From Solimicrobium silvestre (GTDB lineage Bacteria; Pseudomonadota; Gammaproteobacteria; Burkholderiales; Burkholderiaceae_D), in NCBI RefSeq assembly GCF_002976435.1, contig NZ_PUGF01000006.1, forward strand, positions 124,001 to 188,000: a DNA stretch of 64,000 bases, given 5' to 3'. Position numbers and translations under genes: made by a program. Shown in pieces: positions 36,735 through 45,762 of this stretch (its first letter is position 1; every line of letters starts with the position of its first letter). The notes beneath the pieces are model-generated. The model searched no databases. It had not been told where the DNA came from and saw nothing but the letters and a program-made list of their open reading frames with translations.

Positions 36735-36765
36735 AAAAAACCGCACCTAAAAGTGCGGCTTTTTT
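36735..36765. terminator. Terminator between ctaE and the twin-helix gene
   Basis: CCGCAC/GTGCGG stem (36741-36746 and 36753-36758) with a six-base loop, flanked by A and T runs. Serves the plus-strand twin-helix gene and probably the minus-strand ctaE operon. Confidence 0.85.
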
Positions 36766-36781
36766 ATTGGCCAACGCGGTA

Positions 36782-37642
36782 TTACAACCAATACACCACG
36801 ACATACAAACCCAACCAAACCACGTCCACAAAGTGCCAGTACCAAGCAGCACCTTCAAACGCAAAATGATGCGTTGGCGTGAAGTGACCTTTTAAGTGGC
36901 GGTACAACACAACCGACAACATAATTGCACCCATCGTCACGTGGAAACCATGGAAACCGGTCAGCAAGAAGAAGGTTGAGCCATAAATACCTGAAGTCAG
37001 TTTCAAATTCAGTTCAGTGTAGGCATGCATATATTCATAGCCTTGCAAGCCCATGAAGGTTGCGCCTAACAAAATGGTCGCAAATAAGAACAACGAGGTT
37101 TTTGCACGATGACCAGCAATCAACGCGTGATGCGCGATGGTTAGCGTAACGCCGGAAGAAAGCAGTAATGCTGTGTTAATCGTTGGAATTGGGAACGGGC
37201 CCATTAACTTGAATGTTTCGATCGTTCCGGCTGGACCGATATTACCCCAATGCCCCACAAAATCAGGCCACAGGACTTTGTTGTCCAGGTCAGCCAGCCA
37301 AGGCATGGAAATAGAGCGGGCATAAAACAACGCGCCAAAGAATGCGCCAAAGAACATCACTTCTGAGAAGATAAACCAGCTCATGCTCCAGCGATAAGAA
37401 AGATCAACGCGCGCGTTATATTGGCCGCCTTCTGATTCCTTAATCGCATCGCCAAACCAAAAATACAAAACAACCAGAGTGAGGAAAATACCGGCAAAAT
37501 TAACGTACATCGCATACGGCAAACTATTCACCCAGGCAGCAGCGCCTAACATCGTCAGGAGCAAAGTAGCTCCTGCTAAAAATGGCCACTGTGAAGGACC
37601 TGGAACAAAATAATATGGCGCTTTGGCGTGCCCTGAACTCAT
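36782..37642 (-). CDS. ctaE: Cytochrome c oxidase subunit III
   Basis: 286 residues, seven transmembrane helices. The start at MSSGHAKAPYYFVPGPSQWP is set by a strong AGGAG seven bases upstream; the frame extends six codons further. Conserved features include RWSMSWFIFSEVMFFGAFFGALFYAR with the helix III Glu and the C-terminal HFVDVVWLGLYVVVYWL. Non-catalytic core subunit that stabilises subunit I and its proton uptake. Confidence 0.96.
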   Translation of the reverse strand: MSSGHAKAPYYFVPGPSQWPFLAGATLLLTMLGAAAWVNSLPYAMYVNFAGIFLTLVVLYFWFGDAIKESEGGQYNARVDLSYRWSMSWFIFSEVMFFGAFFGALFYARSISMPWLADLDNKVLWPDFVGHWGNIGPAGTIETFKLMGPFPIPTINTALLLSSGVTLTIAHHALIAGHRAKTSLFLFATILLGATFMGLQGYEYMHAYTELNLKLTSGIYGSTFFLLTGFHGFHVTMGAIMLSVVLYRHLKGHFTPTHHFAFEGAAWYWHFVDVVWLGLYVVVYWL

Positions 37643-37678
37643 TTTTATCTCCTGAAACAAAACTTGACGATCAAATTA

Positions 37679-37897
37679 TTATTGGTTTGCCACAACACTT
37701 TTCACAATTAAGATCAGTGTTGCGATGAATATTGCTGCAACTGAAATTCCTGCAATAACCACATAAATAGGATTTAATTTTGCGGCATCTTGCTCATACG
37801 AGCTTTTTTTACGTAGGCCAACAAACGACCAGCAAACTGCTTTAATTGTTGCGAAAAACGAGAGCTTACGTTGTGACGCATCTTTTAAATCCGACAT
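37679..37897 (-). CDS. DUF2970-family small membrane protein
   Basis: 72 residues: a cytoplasmic N-terminal half with the family block FFATIKAVCWSFVGLRKK and a single C-terminal transmembrane helix (about 45-68). It lies between ctaG and ctaE, where DUF2970 is regularly found in betaproteobacteria, so an oxidase-related role is likely, though undefined. Confidence 0.9.
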   Translation of the reverse strand: MSDLKDASQRKLSFFATIKAVCWSFVGLRKKSSYEQDAAKLNPIYVVIAGISVAAIFIATLILIVKSVVANQ

Positions 37898-37926
37898 AGA
37901 ACCTCTTATGTATTCAGACTACCAAA

Positions 37927-38493
37927 CTAAACAGGTGCTTTTACGGTATTCCCGCCAACCTCAAAAAACGTATACGACAAGGTAATCGTCGTCACATTTT
38001 TAGGCAATTTAGGATCAATAAAAAATACGACCGGCATTTGTCTAGCTTCATTAGGTCCCAACGTTTGCTGCTTAAAACAAAAGCACTCCACTTTCTTAAA
38101 GAAAGGGGTAGCTTCCTGTGGCGCATAACTGGGTATTGCTTGCGCATCCATTTTACGTGGCTGCGAATTCACTACTTCATAAACAACTTGTGTCATCTCG
38201 CCAGGATGGATTTTCATGCTACTGACCACGGGTCTAAAGCGCCAGGGGCCGGTCGTGTTTGCATCAAACTCCACCGTCACAACACGGCTTTTATCTATTT
38301 GGGAATTAACTGGGACGGTTACTTTATCATCCTTGGTCGTGAGAATATTCACTCCCGTTAACTCGCAAATTTGTTTATAAACAGGAATTAATGCAAACCC
38401 AAAACCAAACATTAATACGGCAACTACCACCAACTTACCTAGCATTACGCTATTGATTTTTGCCAGTAGTTTTCCTGCTTTTGAATTTTTCAT
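37927..38493 (-). CDS. ctaG: Cytochrome c oxidase assembly protein CtaG (COX11 family)
   Basis: Delivers copper to the CuB centre of subunit I. 188 residues: one transmembrane helix (about 18-40), then an immunoglobulin-like periplasmic domain with Cys137 and Cys139 in ECFCFKQQTLGPNE and the PVVFFIDP segment. A third conserved Cys (Cys43) follows the helix. Its start overlaps the stop of the 35-residue assembly protein by four bases. Confidence 0.95.
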   Translation of the reverse strand: MKNSKAGKLLAKINSVMLGKLVVVAVLMFGFGFALIPVYKQICELTGVNILTTKDDKVTVPVNSQIDKSRVVTVEFDANTTGPWRFRPVVSSMKIHPGEMTQVVYEVVNSQPRKMDAQAIPSYAPQEATPFFKKVECFCFKQQTLGPNEARQMPVVFFIDPKLPKNVTTITLSYTFFEVGGNTVKAPV

Positions 38494-38597
38494 TGCCTAA
38501 ACCAAATTTGCTTAACAAATATACCGACGAAAAACACCGCTACTACAGTAGCCAGAATGAGCGCTGTTTGAAGATTTTTTGATTTTTGACTTCGCAT
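38490..38597 (-). CDS. Cytochrome oxidase small assembly protein, 35 residues
   Basis: A tiny single-helix protein between ctaD and ctaG. It begins MRSQKSKNLQTALILA, has a hydrophobic core (about residues 11-28) and a basic end, matching the short assembly proteins annotated at this place in Burkholderiales. The stop overlaps the ctaG start by four bases (ATGA). An upstream in-frame ATG at 38618, behind GGGGG, would add seven residues. Position and composition rather than length support it. Confidence 0.75.
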   Translation of the reverse strand: MRSQKSKNLQTALILATVVAVFFVGIFVKQIWFRQ

Positions 38598-38632
38598 GGC
38601 AATCGCAATAAGGGGCATTAGCCCCCTACTTC

Positions 38633-40237
38633 CTATTTGACGGTTGGTGGTGTTTCAAACGTGTGGAATGGCGCTGGACTTGGGATTGTCCATTCCAGAC
38701 CCTCTGCACCTTCCCAAGGTTTGTCGCCAGCAGGTTTTCCACCACGGTAGGCAGGAATTACCACAAACAGGATGAAATACAGCTGTGTGAAACCAAAGAA
38801 AAACGCACCAACACTGGCCAACATGTTGAAGTCAGTAAATTGCGCTGGATAATCAGCATAACGACGTGGCATACCTGCTAAACCCAAGAAGTGCATAGGG
38901 AAGAAGGTAACGTTAAACCAGAATAATGAGCTCCAGAAGTGAATTTTTCCGCGAGTTTCGTTGTACATGAAACCTGTCCATTTTGGACTCCAGTAGTAGA
39001 AGCCGGCAAACAGACCAAACAGGGAACCAGCAACCAATACGTAGTGGAAATGTGCCACTACATAGTAGGTATCTTGCATCTGAATATCAATTGGAGTTAC
39101 CGCCAAAATCAGTCCGGTAAAGCCGCCGATAGTAAATACGAAGATAAAACCGATTGCAAACAACATTGGAGTTTCAAATGTCATCGAACCTTGCCACATG
39201 GTCGCAATCCAGTTAAACACTTTTACACCGGTTGGAACCGCAATCAACATGGTTGCGTACATGAAGAACAGTTGTGCTGTTACCGGCATACCCGTTGTAA
39301 ACATGTGATGCGCCCAAACGATGAAGGACAAAATCGCAATAGAAGCCGTTGCATAAACCATCGACGCATAACCAAACAAAGGCTTACGCGCAAAGGCGGG
39401 AATAATCTGGGAAACGATACCGAATGCAGGAAGAATCATGATGTATACCTCTGGATGTCCGAAGAACCAGAAAATATGTTGATACATCACAGGATCACCG
39501 CCACCGGCAGCATTAAAGAATGAAGTACCGAAATGACGATCAGTCAACGTCATGGTAATAGCACCCGCCAACACCGGCATAACCGCGATCAGCAAGTAGG
39601 CAGTAATTAACCAAGTCCAGCAGAACATCGGCATTTTCATCAAGGTCATGCCAGGAGCGCGCATGTTCAGGATGGTGGTAATGATGTTGATCGAACCCAT
39701 AATGGATGAAGCACCCATGATATGAATCGCGAAAATCGCCATATCCATTCCAGGGCCCATTTGCGTTGACAGCGGCGCGTACAGTGTCCAGCCAGCGGCA
39801 GTTGCGCCACCAGGAACCCAGAACGAACCCATCAACAGAATTGCGGCAGGAGGCAATAACCAGAATGAAAAGTTATTCATCCGCGCAAATGCCATATCGG
39901 AAGCACCGATTTGCAGAGGAATCATCCAGTTTGCGAAGCCAACGAAGGCAGGCATAATCGCACCAAACACCATTACTAAACCGTGCATGGTGGTGAGTTG
40001 ATTAAAGAATTCAGGCTGCATAAATTGCAGACCCGGCTGAAATAATTCAGCACGAATCATCAGTGCCATCGTGCCACCAGCAAACAGCATGGTGAGCGCG
40101 AAGATCAAATACAAAGTACCGATATCTTTATGGTTGGTAGCAAACAACCAGCGACGAAATCCGTGCGGATGATCATCATGCGCGTGGTCGTGAGAGTGAT
40201 CAGCGGCGTGTGCGTGATCCATTGTGGTGTTACTCAT
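38633..40237 (-). CDS. ctaD: Cytochrome c oxidase subunit I
   Basis: Catalytic subunit of the aa3/caa3-type oxidase with heme a, heme a3 and CuB; reduces oxygen to water and pumps protons. 534 residues, twelve helices. Key segments: [22 protein letters not shown] (heme a His), [18 protein letters not shown] (CuB His and the His-Tyr crosslink), [10 protein letters not shown] (two CuB His) and [16 protein letters not shown] (heme ligands). The first 26 residues are unusually His-rich (eight His between 8 and 25). Encoded directly after ctaC. Confidence 0.98.
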   Translation of the reverse strand: MSNTTMDHAHAADHSHDHAHDDHPHGFRRWLFATNHKDIGTLYLIFALTMLFAGGTMALMIRAELFQPGLQFMQPEFFNQLTTMHGLVMVFGAIMPAFVGFANWMIPLQIGASDMAFARMNNFSFWLLPPAAILLMGSFWVPGGATAAGWTLYAPLSTQMGPGMDMAIFAIHIMGASSIMGSINIITTILNMRAPGMTLMKMPMFCWTWLITAYLLIAVMPVLAGAITMTLTDRHFGTSFFNAAGGGDPVMYQHIFWFFGHPEVYIMILPAFGIVSQIIPAFARKPLFGYASMVYATASIAILSFIVWAHHMFTTGMPVTAQLFFMYATMLIAVPTGVKVFNWIATMWQGSMTFETPMLFAIGFIFVFTIGGFTGLILAVTPIDIQMQDTYYVVAHFHYVLVAGSLFGLFAGFYYWSPKWTGFMYNETRGKIHFWSSLFWFNVTFFPMHFLGLAGMPRRYADYPAQFTDFNMLASVGAFFFGFTQLYFILFVVIPAYRGGKPAGDKPWEGAEGLEWTIPSPAPFHTFETPPTVK

Positions 40238-40253
40238 TAGTATCTCCTATGAA

Positions 40254-41444
40254 TTACTTACGCGCAGCCAGAATTTCTGCTGGTTGAACAATATTTTCTT
40301 GTGCCTTGTTAGACCAGTTATTACGGGTAAAGGTAATAACCGCAGCGATGTCTGTGTCTGACAAAACATTTTTCCAAGTTGGCATGGCGTTTTTACCATT
40401 CATCACTATATGCATTTGCGCTTCTTTTGGGCCGGCAACAATCGGCGAACCATCCAACGCTGGGAATGCACCCGGAACACCTTTACCATTAGCTTGATGA
40501 CAAACTATGCAGTTCGCTGAATAGACTTTTTCGCCGCGTTGTTTTAACTCATCCACAGTCCACACTTTGTTTGGATCATCTGCCAGTGCAGCCATTTCTT
40601 TTTTCTTGCCATCTACCCATTTAGTGTAATCAGCTTCACTGACTACATTAACTACTACTGGCATAAACGCGTGTTCTTTACCGCATAACTCAACGCATTG
40701 ACCGCGATACTTACCTATTTTTTCTGCCTTGAACCAAGTGTCGCGAACAAAACCAGGAATAGCATCTTGTTTGATACCAAAAGCAGGAATTGTCCAGGAA
40801 TGGATAACGTCATTAGCGGTAGTAATAATGCGGATTTTTTTGTTGACTGGCACAACGACTTCGTTATCTACCTCAATCAGATAATTTTCACCGCGTGCTT
40901 GTGTTGGTGGCTTACCTGGCCCGCCGATTTGCTCTCTTGGTGTGGACAGATTGGACAGGAAAGAAATGCCTTCGCCTTCACCTTTGAGATAGTCGTAACC
41001 CCATTTCCACTGCATACCAGTGGCTTTAATAGTGATGTCTGAATTGGAGGTGTCTTTCATGGCGACCACTGTTTTAGTCGCTGGCAATGCCATGGCAATC
41101 ACGATGATGAATGGCACGATAGTCCATGCAATTTCAACGGTGATGCTTTCATGAAAAGTCGCTGGTTTATGACCCAACGATTTGCGGTGTTTTAATATGG
41201 AGTAAAACATCACTCCGAACACGATGAGGAAAATAACCATGCAAATGATCATCATCAAAGTGTGAAGATTGTAAATTTGTTCTGCTATCTGTGTCACTGG
41301 CGGCTGAAAATTCATGCCACGTACTGCTGGACCACCTTTACTGTCAACAACTTTATCAACAACTTGTTGCGCCCATGATGATACTCCCGCCATCATCATT
41401 AAGGAACCAAGCATTAACGATGGCAATCGCTTTGCATATTTCAT
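40254..41444 (-). CDS. ctaC: Cytochrome c oxidase subunit II fused to cytochrome c
   Basis: 396 residues from an ATG with a GGGGAA ribosome binding site. Signal peptide, two transmembrane helices, a CuA cupredoxin domain (RGQCVELCGKEHAFMPVVV supplies both Cys, the His and the Met) and a C-terminal mono-heme cytochrome c domain with CIVCH and a later Met ligand (MPTWKNVLSD). The added heme domain defines a caa3-type oxidase, which can take electrons from soluble or membrane cytochrome c. First gene of the ctaC-ctaD operon. Confidence 0.96.
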   Translation of the reverse strand: MKYAKRLPSLMLGSLMMMAGVSSWAQQVVDKVVDSKGGPAVRGMNFQPPVTQIAEQIYNLHTLMMIICMVIFLIVFGVMFYSILKHRKSLGHKPATFHESITVEIAWTIVPFIIVIAMALPATKTVVAMKDTSNSDITIKATGMQWKWGYDYLKGEGEGISFLSNLSTPREQIGGPGKPPTQARGENYLIEVDNEVVVPVNKKIRIITTANDVIHSWTIPAFGIKQDAIPGFVRDTWFKAEKIGKYRGQCVELCGKEHAFMPVVVNVVSEADYTKWVDGKKKEMAALADDPNKVWTVDELKQRGEKVYSANCIVCHQANGKGVPGAFPALDGSPIVAGPKEAQMHIVMNGKNAMPTWKNVLSDTDIAAVITFTRNNWSNKAQENIVQPAEILAARK

Positions 41445-41761
41445 GTTTTCCCCAAAAACCAATTAGAATTCTTTTCACAAGGCAGTATGTTTTAGCACTA
41501 AAAATTGTAATAATTTTGCATGCAAACTTCATACTTCTTACTATGTATTTACTAACTGTTTTAAATAGTTGTTTGTCTCCGCTTATATTTATTGTACCGA
41601 CCTATATATAGTCAAATAACTAAGCGCCATTCACAGTCACGAGAGTATATGTCGGAAACTAACTTGTTATCAAGCACTATGCGGCCCAAATCCCACGGAT
41701 TTGACTAAAGTCAAGTGGTGCTCTCAAAAAATATGCTTTAACTTATATTAACTTAGACTAT
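41445..41761. other. Gap between ctaC and the bioC-like gene
   Basis: Carries the oxidase operon's upstream region. A minus-strand TTGACT (41615-41610) could be a -35, but the 17-base-spaced hexamer is a poor -10. AT-rich, with no ORF I can support and no clear operator. Confidence 0.4.
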
Positions 41762-42661
41762 TTATTTTTTTAAGTGCTCAAACTTAATAATGCTTTCGCC
41801 GGGATTACCTCGTTTCGGGGCAGGTTTGAATGCATGACCATAAATTATCTCCAGCGTGAGCGGAATCAAGCCATCTTCGTTGCGCAACTGCTCCAGTTTG
41901 TTGCACATATGCTGCCACGCCATTTTACCGATTAATCCCTTGCCTCGCGTTTGCAAGGGATTGCCTCCCATCGAACGCACCTCAGCCAGCAATTGCGCGG
42001 CAGTTGAATACGTTAAGGTAATCACTTCCATATCCATTACCGGCGTTGCAAATCCGGCACCCACCAACATATCGCCAAAATCGTGCATATCAACAAAAGG
42101 TAATGTGTGCGGCGTTTGATCTATGTCATTGAATGCATGGCGAATTTCTTTTAAGCTATCAGGCCCAAAGCAAGAAAACATGAGCAAGCCATTTACTCTT
42201 AATATGCGCCGCCATTCTTTAAAAACCTGATCCGGCTCGGGATGCCAATGTAGCGCCAAATTTGACCACACCAAGTCCGTTGCCTGATCAGCCAAAGAGG
42301 TGCGGCAAAAATCACCATTAATCAAGTTGCTGTTCTTTTTACCCGAAAATAACCATTTAGACAGCAAACCTTGCATCGACAACGCTGTCGCCTTCGGCTC
42401 TTGCAAAGCCAGTTGCAGCAATTCCTGCGAAGCATCAATGCCGATTATTTGCGCATTCGGATAGTTATTTTGCAAAACACCCACTTCGGCACCGCGACCA
42501 CAACCAGCATCCACCACTTGTGCAGGATCAAGCCGCACCAATTGCAAACGCTCTAACATTCTGGCGGCAATTTCCCGATTAATAAAATCGGCAGCCTGCA
42601 ATGCTGCTGGCTGACTAAATAGCTGGCGAACACGGTTTAAATCGATTGGAGCGCTTTGCAT
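41762..42661 (-). CDS. bioC: BioC-like SAM-dependent methyltransferase
   Basis: 299 residues from the Met before QSAPIDLNRVRQLFSQPA; the frame reaches 19 codons further but that part has no family features. SAM motif I is VVDAGCGRGAEVGVL; LVWSNLALHWHPEPDQVF and GLLMFSCFGPDSLKEI are characteristic of malonyl-ACP O-methyltransferases, which start pimeloyl synthesis for biotin. No other biotin gene is close, so the assignment relies on sequence alone; a generic methyltransferase role remains possible. Divergent from comF. Confidence 0.78.
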   Translation of the reverse strand: MQSAPIDLNRVRQLFSQPAALQAADFINREIAARMLERLQLVRLDPAQVVDAGCGRGAEVGVLQNNYPNAQIIGIDASQELLQLALQEPKATALSMQGLLSKWLFSGKKNSNLINGDFCRTSLADQATDLVWSNLALHWHPEPDQVFKEWRRILRVNGLLMFSCFGPDSLKEIRHAFNDIDQTPHTLPFVDMHDFGDMLVGAGFATPVMDMEVITLTYSTAAQLLAEVRSMGGNPLQTRGKGLIGKMAWQHMCNKLEQLRNEDGLIPLTLEIIYGHAFKPAPKRGNPGESIIKFEHLKK

Positions 42662-42716
42662 AAAACACATCACTATAAATGAGACAATGTCGCAGTTTAC
42701 ACGCTGATTGGGTGCC

Positions 42717-43451
42717 ATGTTACGGAAATTACTTCATGCCAACGTAAGAAGCCTTAAAAGCACAGTAGCCGCGGGCATTGCCAAACTTATCCCATCAACC
42801 TGCCTACTTTGCGGACTGGAAAATGAACACATTATTTGTTGTGCATGTTCTGCCCAGTTTTTTTCAGGCAACCCAAAACGCTGTATTAGCTGCGCACTCC
42901 CCATCCTAAAACATGACACACATTGCGGTGCCTGCTTAAAAAAACCACCGGCTTTTGATCACACCACGGTTGCTTGCGATTATGTCGCACCGCTTGATCA
43001 ACTTATTTTAGCGCTTAAGTTTGGACATCGATTAGCAATAGCGCCCGCACTCGCTGAGTTGTTAGCCAATGCCGTGCATGATATTCCCGAGTTATTAATT
43101 GCGGTGCCGCTAAGCAGGGAAAGACTGGCGCAGCGTGGCTTTAATCAAGCGCTGGAAATAGCCAAACCACTAGCGCACAAACTGCAACGCCCGATTTACC
43201 CACGCCTGCTGCTACGGGTGCGCGACACTGAAGCGCAAACGCTACTGCATCCAGACCAACGCCATGAGAATATCCGGTATGCATTTTCCCCGAATGATGG
43301 CTATGCAGATAAAATACGGGGTCGGCATATAGGCGTAGTAGATGACGTGATGACAACGGGCTCTACCTTGCAAGAAATTGCCGCTTGTTTAAAACGGCAT
43401 GGGGCAAAGCGAGTTAGTAATATAGTTTTTGCACGTACGCCGCCACACTAA
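42717..43451 (+). CDS. ComF-family phosphoribosyltransferase-like protein
   Basis: 244 residues. An N-terminal zinc-finger region with paired Cys (CLLCG, CCAC, CISC, CGAC) is followed by a type I PRTase domain with ERLAQRGFNQALEIAKPLA and the PRPP-binding loop GVVDDVMTTGSTLQE. Relatives (ComFC, GntX) are needed for DNA uptake or use of DNA as nutrient; the biochemical activity is unsettled. ATG at 42717; a TTG nine bases earlier is possible. Confidence 0.9.
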   Translation: MLRKLLHANVRSLKSTVAAGIAKLIPSTCLLCGLENEHIICCACSAQFFSGNPKRCISCALPILKHDTHCGACLKKPPAFDHTTVACDYVAPLDQLILALKFGHRLAIAPALAELLANAVHDIPELLIAVPLSRERLAQRGFNQALEIAKPLAHKLQRPIYPRLLLRVRDTEAQTLLHPDQRHENIRYAFSPNDGYADKIRGRHIGVVDDVMTTGSTLQEIAACLKRHGAKRVSNIVFARTPPH

Positions 43452-43469
43452 TTTTTTCAGGAGAATGTT

Positions 43470-43940
43470 TTGTTTCATGTTGTTTTGGTTGAACCTGAGA
43501 TCCCGCCGAATACCGGCAATATTATCCGCCTGTGCGCCAATACCGGCGCGCAATTGCATTTGATTGAACCGCTCGGCTTTCCCTTGGAGGACAGTAAATT
43601 AAAACGCGCCGGGCTGGATTACCATGAATACGCCAAAATGCGCGTACACCCCAATTGGCAGGCATTTATAGATCAATTAAAGCCTGATCCAGCGCGGATG
43701 TTTGCGCTCACTACGCATGGTTCTGCCCTGTTCTCTGAAGCGCGTTTTCAGCCGGGCGATGTCTTTGTATTTGGCTCGGAAACAAAGGGCCTGGACCCTG
43801 CTTTGCGCAACTCGTTTGCCAGCGAACAGCGCATACGTCTACCGATGCAACCGGACAATCGCAGCTTGAATTTATCGAACACGGTTGCTATCGTAGTCTT
43901 TGAGGCTTGGCGCCAAAATGGCTTTTTGGGTGGATCTTGA
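43470..43940 (+). CDS. trmL: tRNA (cytidine(34)-2'-O)-methyltransferase
   Basis: SPOUT-class enzyme that methylates the wobble base of tRNA-Leu. 156 residues. Motifs: VEPEIPPNTGNIIRLCANTGAQLHLIEPLGF at the start, FGSETKGLDP and the knot motif IRLPMQPDNRSLNLSNTVAIVVFEAWRQ. The start is TTG, set by the AGGAG eight bases before it; the nearby ATG is in the wrong frame. Confidence 0.95.
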   Translation: MFHVVLVEPEIPPNTGNIIRLCANTGAQLHLIEPLGFPLEDSKLKRAGLDYHEYAKMRVHPNWQAFIDQLKPDPARMFALTTHGSALFSEARFQPGDVFVFGSETKGLDPALRNSFASEQRIRLPMQPDNRSLNLSNTVAIVVFEAWRQNGFLGGS

Positions 43941-43975
43941 TTAAAATGCCACACTTACACACACAAGGAATGATC

Positions 43976-44461
43976 ATGCTCAAACGCAACTTACTTATTC
44001 TTCTCAGCGCACTGGCGTTGACCAGCGCGGTACAGGCACACGAATTTAAATTGGGTGATATTCAAATCGGCCATCCGTATGCGCGCGCAACGGTACCGCA
44101 GCAAACTTCCGGCGGCGCTTTTCTTGCCCTTGAAAATACTGGCAAGACAGACGACAAGCTCATCAAAGTTGAATCCAGCATGGCAAACTCGGTTGAGATT
44201 CACAACATGGAAATGGTGGGGGATGTGATGAAAATGCGTGAAGTCGATCTAATCGACCTCAAAGCCGGCAGCAAAATCAGCATGAAACCCGGTGGTGGAT
44301 ATCACATCATGCTGATCGGCTTAAAGAAGCAACTCAACGCGGGCGATAAATTTCCGCTGACTTTACAGTTCGAAAAAGCCGGAAAAATTGAAGTCATGGT
44401 TTTTGTTGAAGCGAATACCAATACCACCCCTGCCGCTTCCGACATGCATGACCATCACTAA
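43976..44461 (+). CDS. Periplasmic PCuAC-type copper chaperone
   Basis: 161 residues. Signal peptide MLKRNLLILLSALALTSAVQA, then a cupredoxin-like domain with Cu(I) ligands expected at His76, Met87, His110 and Met112 (HNM, MREV, YHIML). The C-terminus is His/Asp-rich (DMHDHH). PCuAC helps load the CuA centre, so it fits beside the oxidase locus and the SCO protein encoded about 11 kb away. The ribosome binding site AAGGAA precedes the ATG at 43976. It overlaps the convergent rfaE2 by four bases. Confidence 0.92.
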   Translation: MLKRNLLILLSALALTSAVQAHEFKLGDIQIGHPYARATVPQQTSGGAFLALENTGKTDDKLIKVESSMANSVEIHNMEMVGDVMKMREVDLIDLKAGSKISMKPGGGYHIMLIGLKKQLNAGDKFPLTLQFEKAGKIEVMVFVEANTNTTPAASDMHDHH

Positions 44462-44925
44462 TTACGTACTTTAGCCAGCAATTTAGAAGTCGAACGGTCA
44501 TGTAAAAAATTGATCGCTTCGACTTTTCCGCCATACGCCAATACCGCACGGCCCTCTGGAATAGCGTCCATTTGATAATCACCGCCTTTGGCGTAAATAT
44601 CTGGGCGACCTGCCTGAACTACCTCTAACGCCGTATCTTCATCAAACGCAATCACTAAACTGACTGATTCCAACGCAGCCAGTACCGCCATGCGATCTTC
44701 GCAATTATTAATCGGACGGTCATCGCCTTTGCCCAGTCGTTTTACTGAAGCATCGGTATTCACCGCCACCACTAATGAAGCGCCGAGTGCGCGTGCCTGC
44801 GCCAAATAAGTAACATGGCCGCGATGCAAAATATCAAACACGCCATTGGTCAACACCACGGGTTTTGGTAAGGCACTAATGCGTTGTTGCAGGGCGGCGG
44901 CTGTGGTGATTTTTTCTTCAAACAT
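44458..44925 (-). CDS. rfaE2: D-glycero-beta-D-manno-heptose 1-phosphate adenylyltransferase
   Basis: Activates heptose 1-phosphate with ATP for ADP-heptose of the lipopolysaccharide core. 155 residues, corresponding to the C-terminal half of E. coli HldE; in betaproteobacteria it is a separate gene. Nucleotidyltransferase motif TNGVFDILHRGHVTYL, VAVNTDASVKRLGKG, and the end segment FLHDRSTSKLLAKVR. The kinase half must be encoded elsewhere. Confidence 0.96.
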   Translation of the reverse strand: MFEEKITTAAALQQRISALPKPVVLTNGVFDILHRGHVTYLAQARALGASLVVAVNTDASVKRLGKGDDRPINNCEDRMAVLAALESVSLVIAFDEDTALEVVQAGRPDIYAKGGDYQMDAIPEGRAVLAYGGKVEAINFLHDRSTSKLLAKVRN

Positions 44926-45016
44926 ACACGAACTCCAAAGATTTTTAGCGGATAACTTAGTGGCGAATTTTACCAGCAGAAAAAATGACTATTTACTCGT
45001 TTTTATAAAAACAGGC

Positions 45017-45286
45017 TTACAAATACTTTGTGATTTCTTTAAATTCACTCACTATCTCACCCGAATTACGCGAGCCTTTTTTAACGGCATTTTCTAGGCA
45101 ATGATCAATATGGTCATGTACCAGCACTTTCTTGGCATTGGCAATCGCTTTTTCTACTGCCTGTAATTGCTGGACGATTTCAAGACATTCACGATCACTT
45201 TCCAGCATATCGATAGTGCTTTTCAAATGGCCGGCTGCGCGTTTTAAGCGCTTGATAATATCAGGGTGTGACGTATGTGTGCTCAT
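45017..45286 (-). CDS. CsoR/RcnR-family metal-sensing repressor
   Basis: 89-residue all-helical repressor that binds DNA without metal and lets go on binding it. The metal set of the family maps to Cys34, His59 and Cys63 (RECLEIV, HDHIDHC), spaced 25 and 4 residues as in CsoR Cu(I) sensors and the nickel sensor InrS, unlike RcnR (C-H-H) or FrmR (C-H-E). Extra His at 4 and 7 may also contribute. It is divergent from the RND efflux operon and has a candidate operator just upstream of its start. The metal cannot be settled from the sequence: Cu(I) or Ni(II) by ligand set. Confidence 0.9.
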   Translation of the reverse strand: MSTHTSHPDIIKRLKRAAGHLKSTIDMLESDRECLEIVQQLQAVEKAIANAKKVLVHDHIDHCLENAVKKGSRNSGEIVSEFKEITKYL

Positions 45287-45296
45287 GGTTTTATGG

Positions 45297-45315
45297 TATC
45301 CCCCCGGTTAGGATA
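45297..45315. promoter_or_regulatory. Candidate operator of the CsoR-type repressor
   Basis: TATCC (45297-45301) and GGATA (45311-45315) flank a run of six C (45300-45305). G/C tracts bracketed by short AT-containing inverted repeats are the usual CsoR/RcnR/FrmR recognition pattern. It lies 10 bases upstream of the regulator's start codon, suggesting autorepression. Confidence 0.6.
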
Positions 45316-45603
45316 TTGCGAGAGTCATTAATTTAAACAATTTATAGATTTATTACGATTTTTTTACTTGACGGCAATCAATCGGACATCTAAACTGCGC
45401 GTCATTGTATATCAGGGAATTTTATATTTTGGACAGTTATTGTTGTATTTATCCAAGTCGGTCAATTAATTAACGAGTTTCTCGGCATTCCCACGCCATC
45501 TTCTTGTTAATTAAACGAGAAGGTGCGCACCAGTAGTTCACGCATTTTCCCACATTGATCTTTTATAACGTTAGTAAATGCCGCCATGCAGTCTGTTAAG
45601 CAT

Positions 45604-45619
45604 TAATGACATGTCATTA
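45604..45619. promoter_or_regulatory. Perfect 16-bp palindrome upstream of the efflux operon
   Basis: TAATGACATGTCATTA, 143 bases before the adaptor start. Such symmetry points to a dimeric regulator. It does not look like the GC-tract site of the adjacent repressor, so a second regulator is possible. Confidence 0.5.
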
Positions 45620-45762
45620 GCCTGTCAATTATGCTACTTATCATGCTTCAGCACAGCATTTCCCATCGTTTCACCTCGCTTTTTGTCAATAATCTGTCAA
45701 TAAGCGAGTAATCTGAATTTCGGCACACTACGACCCAACCAGATCCAGCAAAGAGTCACAAC

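Larger units (their letters stand above)
45287..45762. other. Regulatory gap between the metal sensor and the efflux operon
   Basis: No ORF. Contains the GC-tract inverted repeat at 45297-45315, a 16-bp perfect palindrome at 45604-45619, a repeated TGTCAATA (45684-45691 and 45695-45702), and otherwise AT-rich sequence. Probably holds promoters for both divergent units. Confidence 0.55.

Noticed and set aside
41587-41615. Possible minus-strand promoter TTGACT for the oxidase operon
   Set aside because: The hexamer at the right spacing matches a -10 at only three of six positions.
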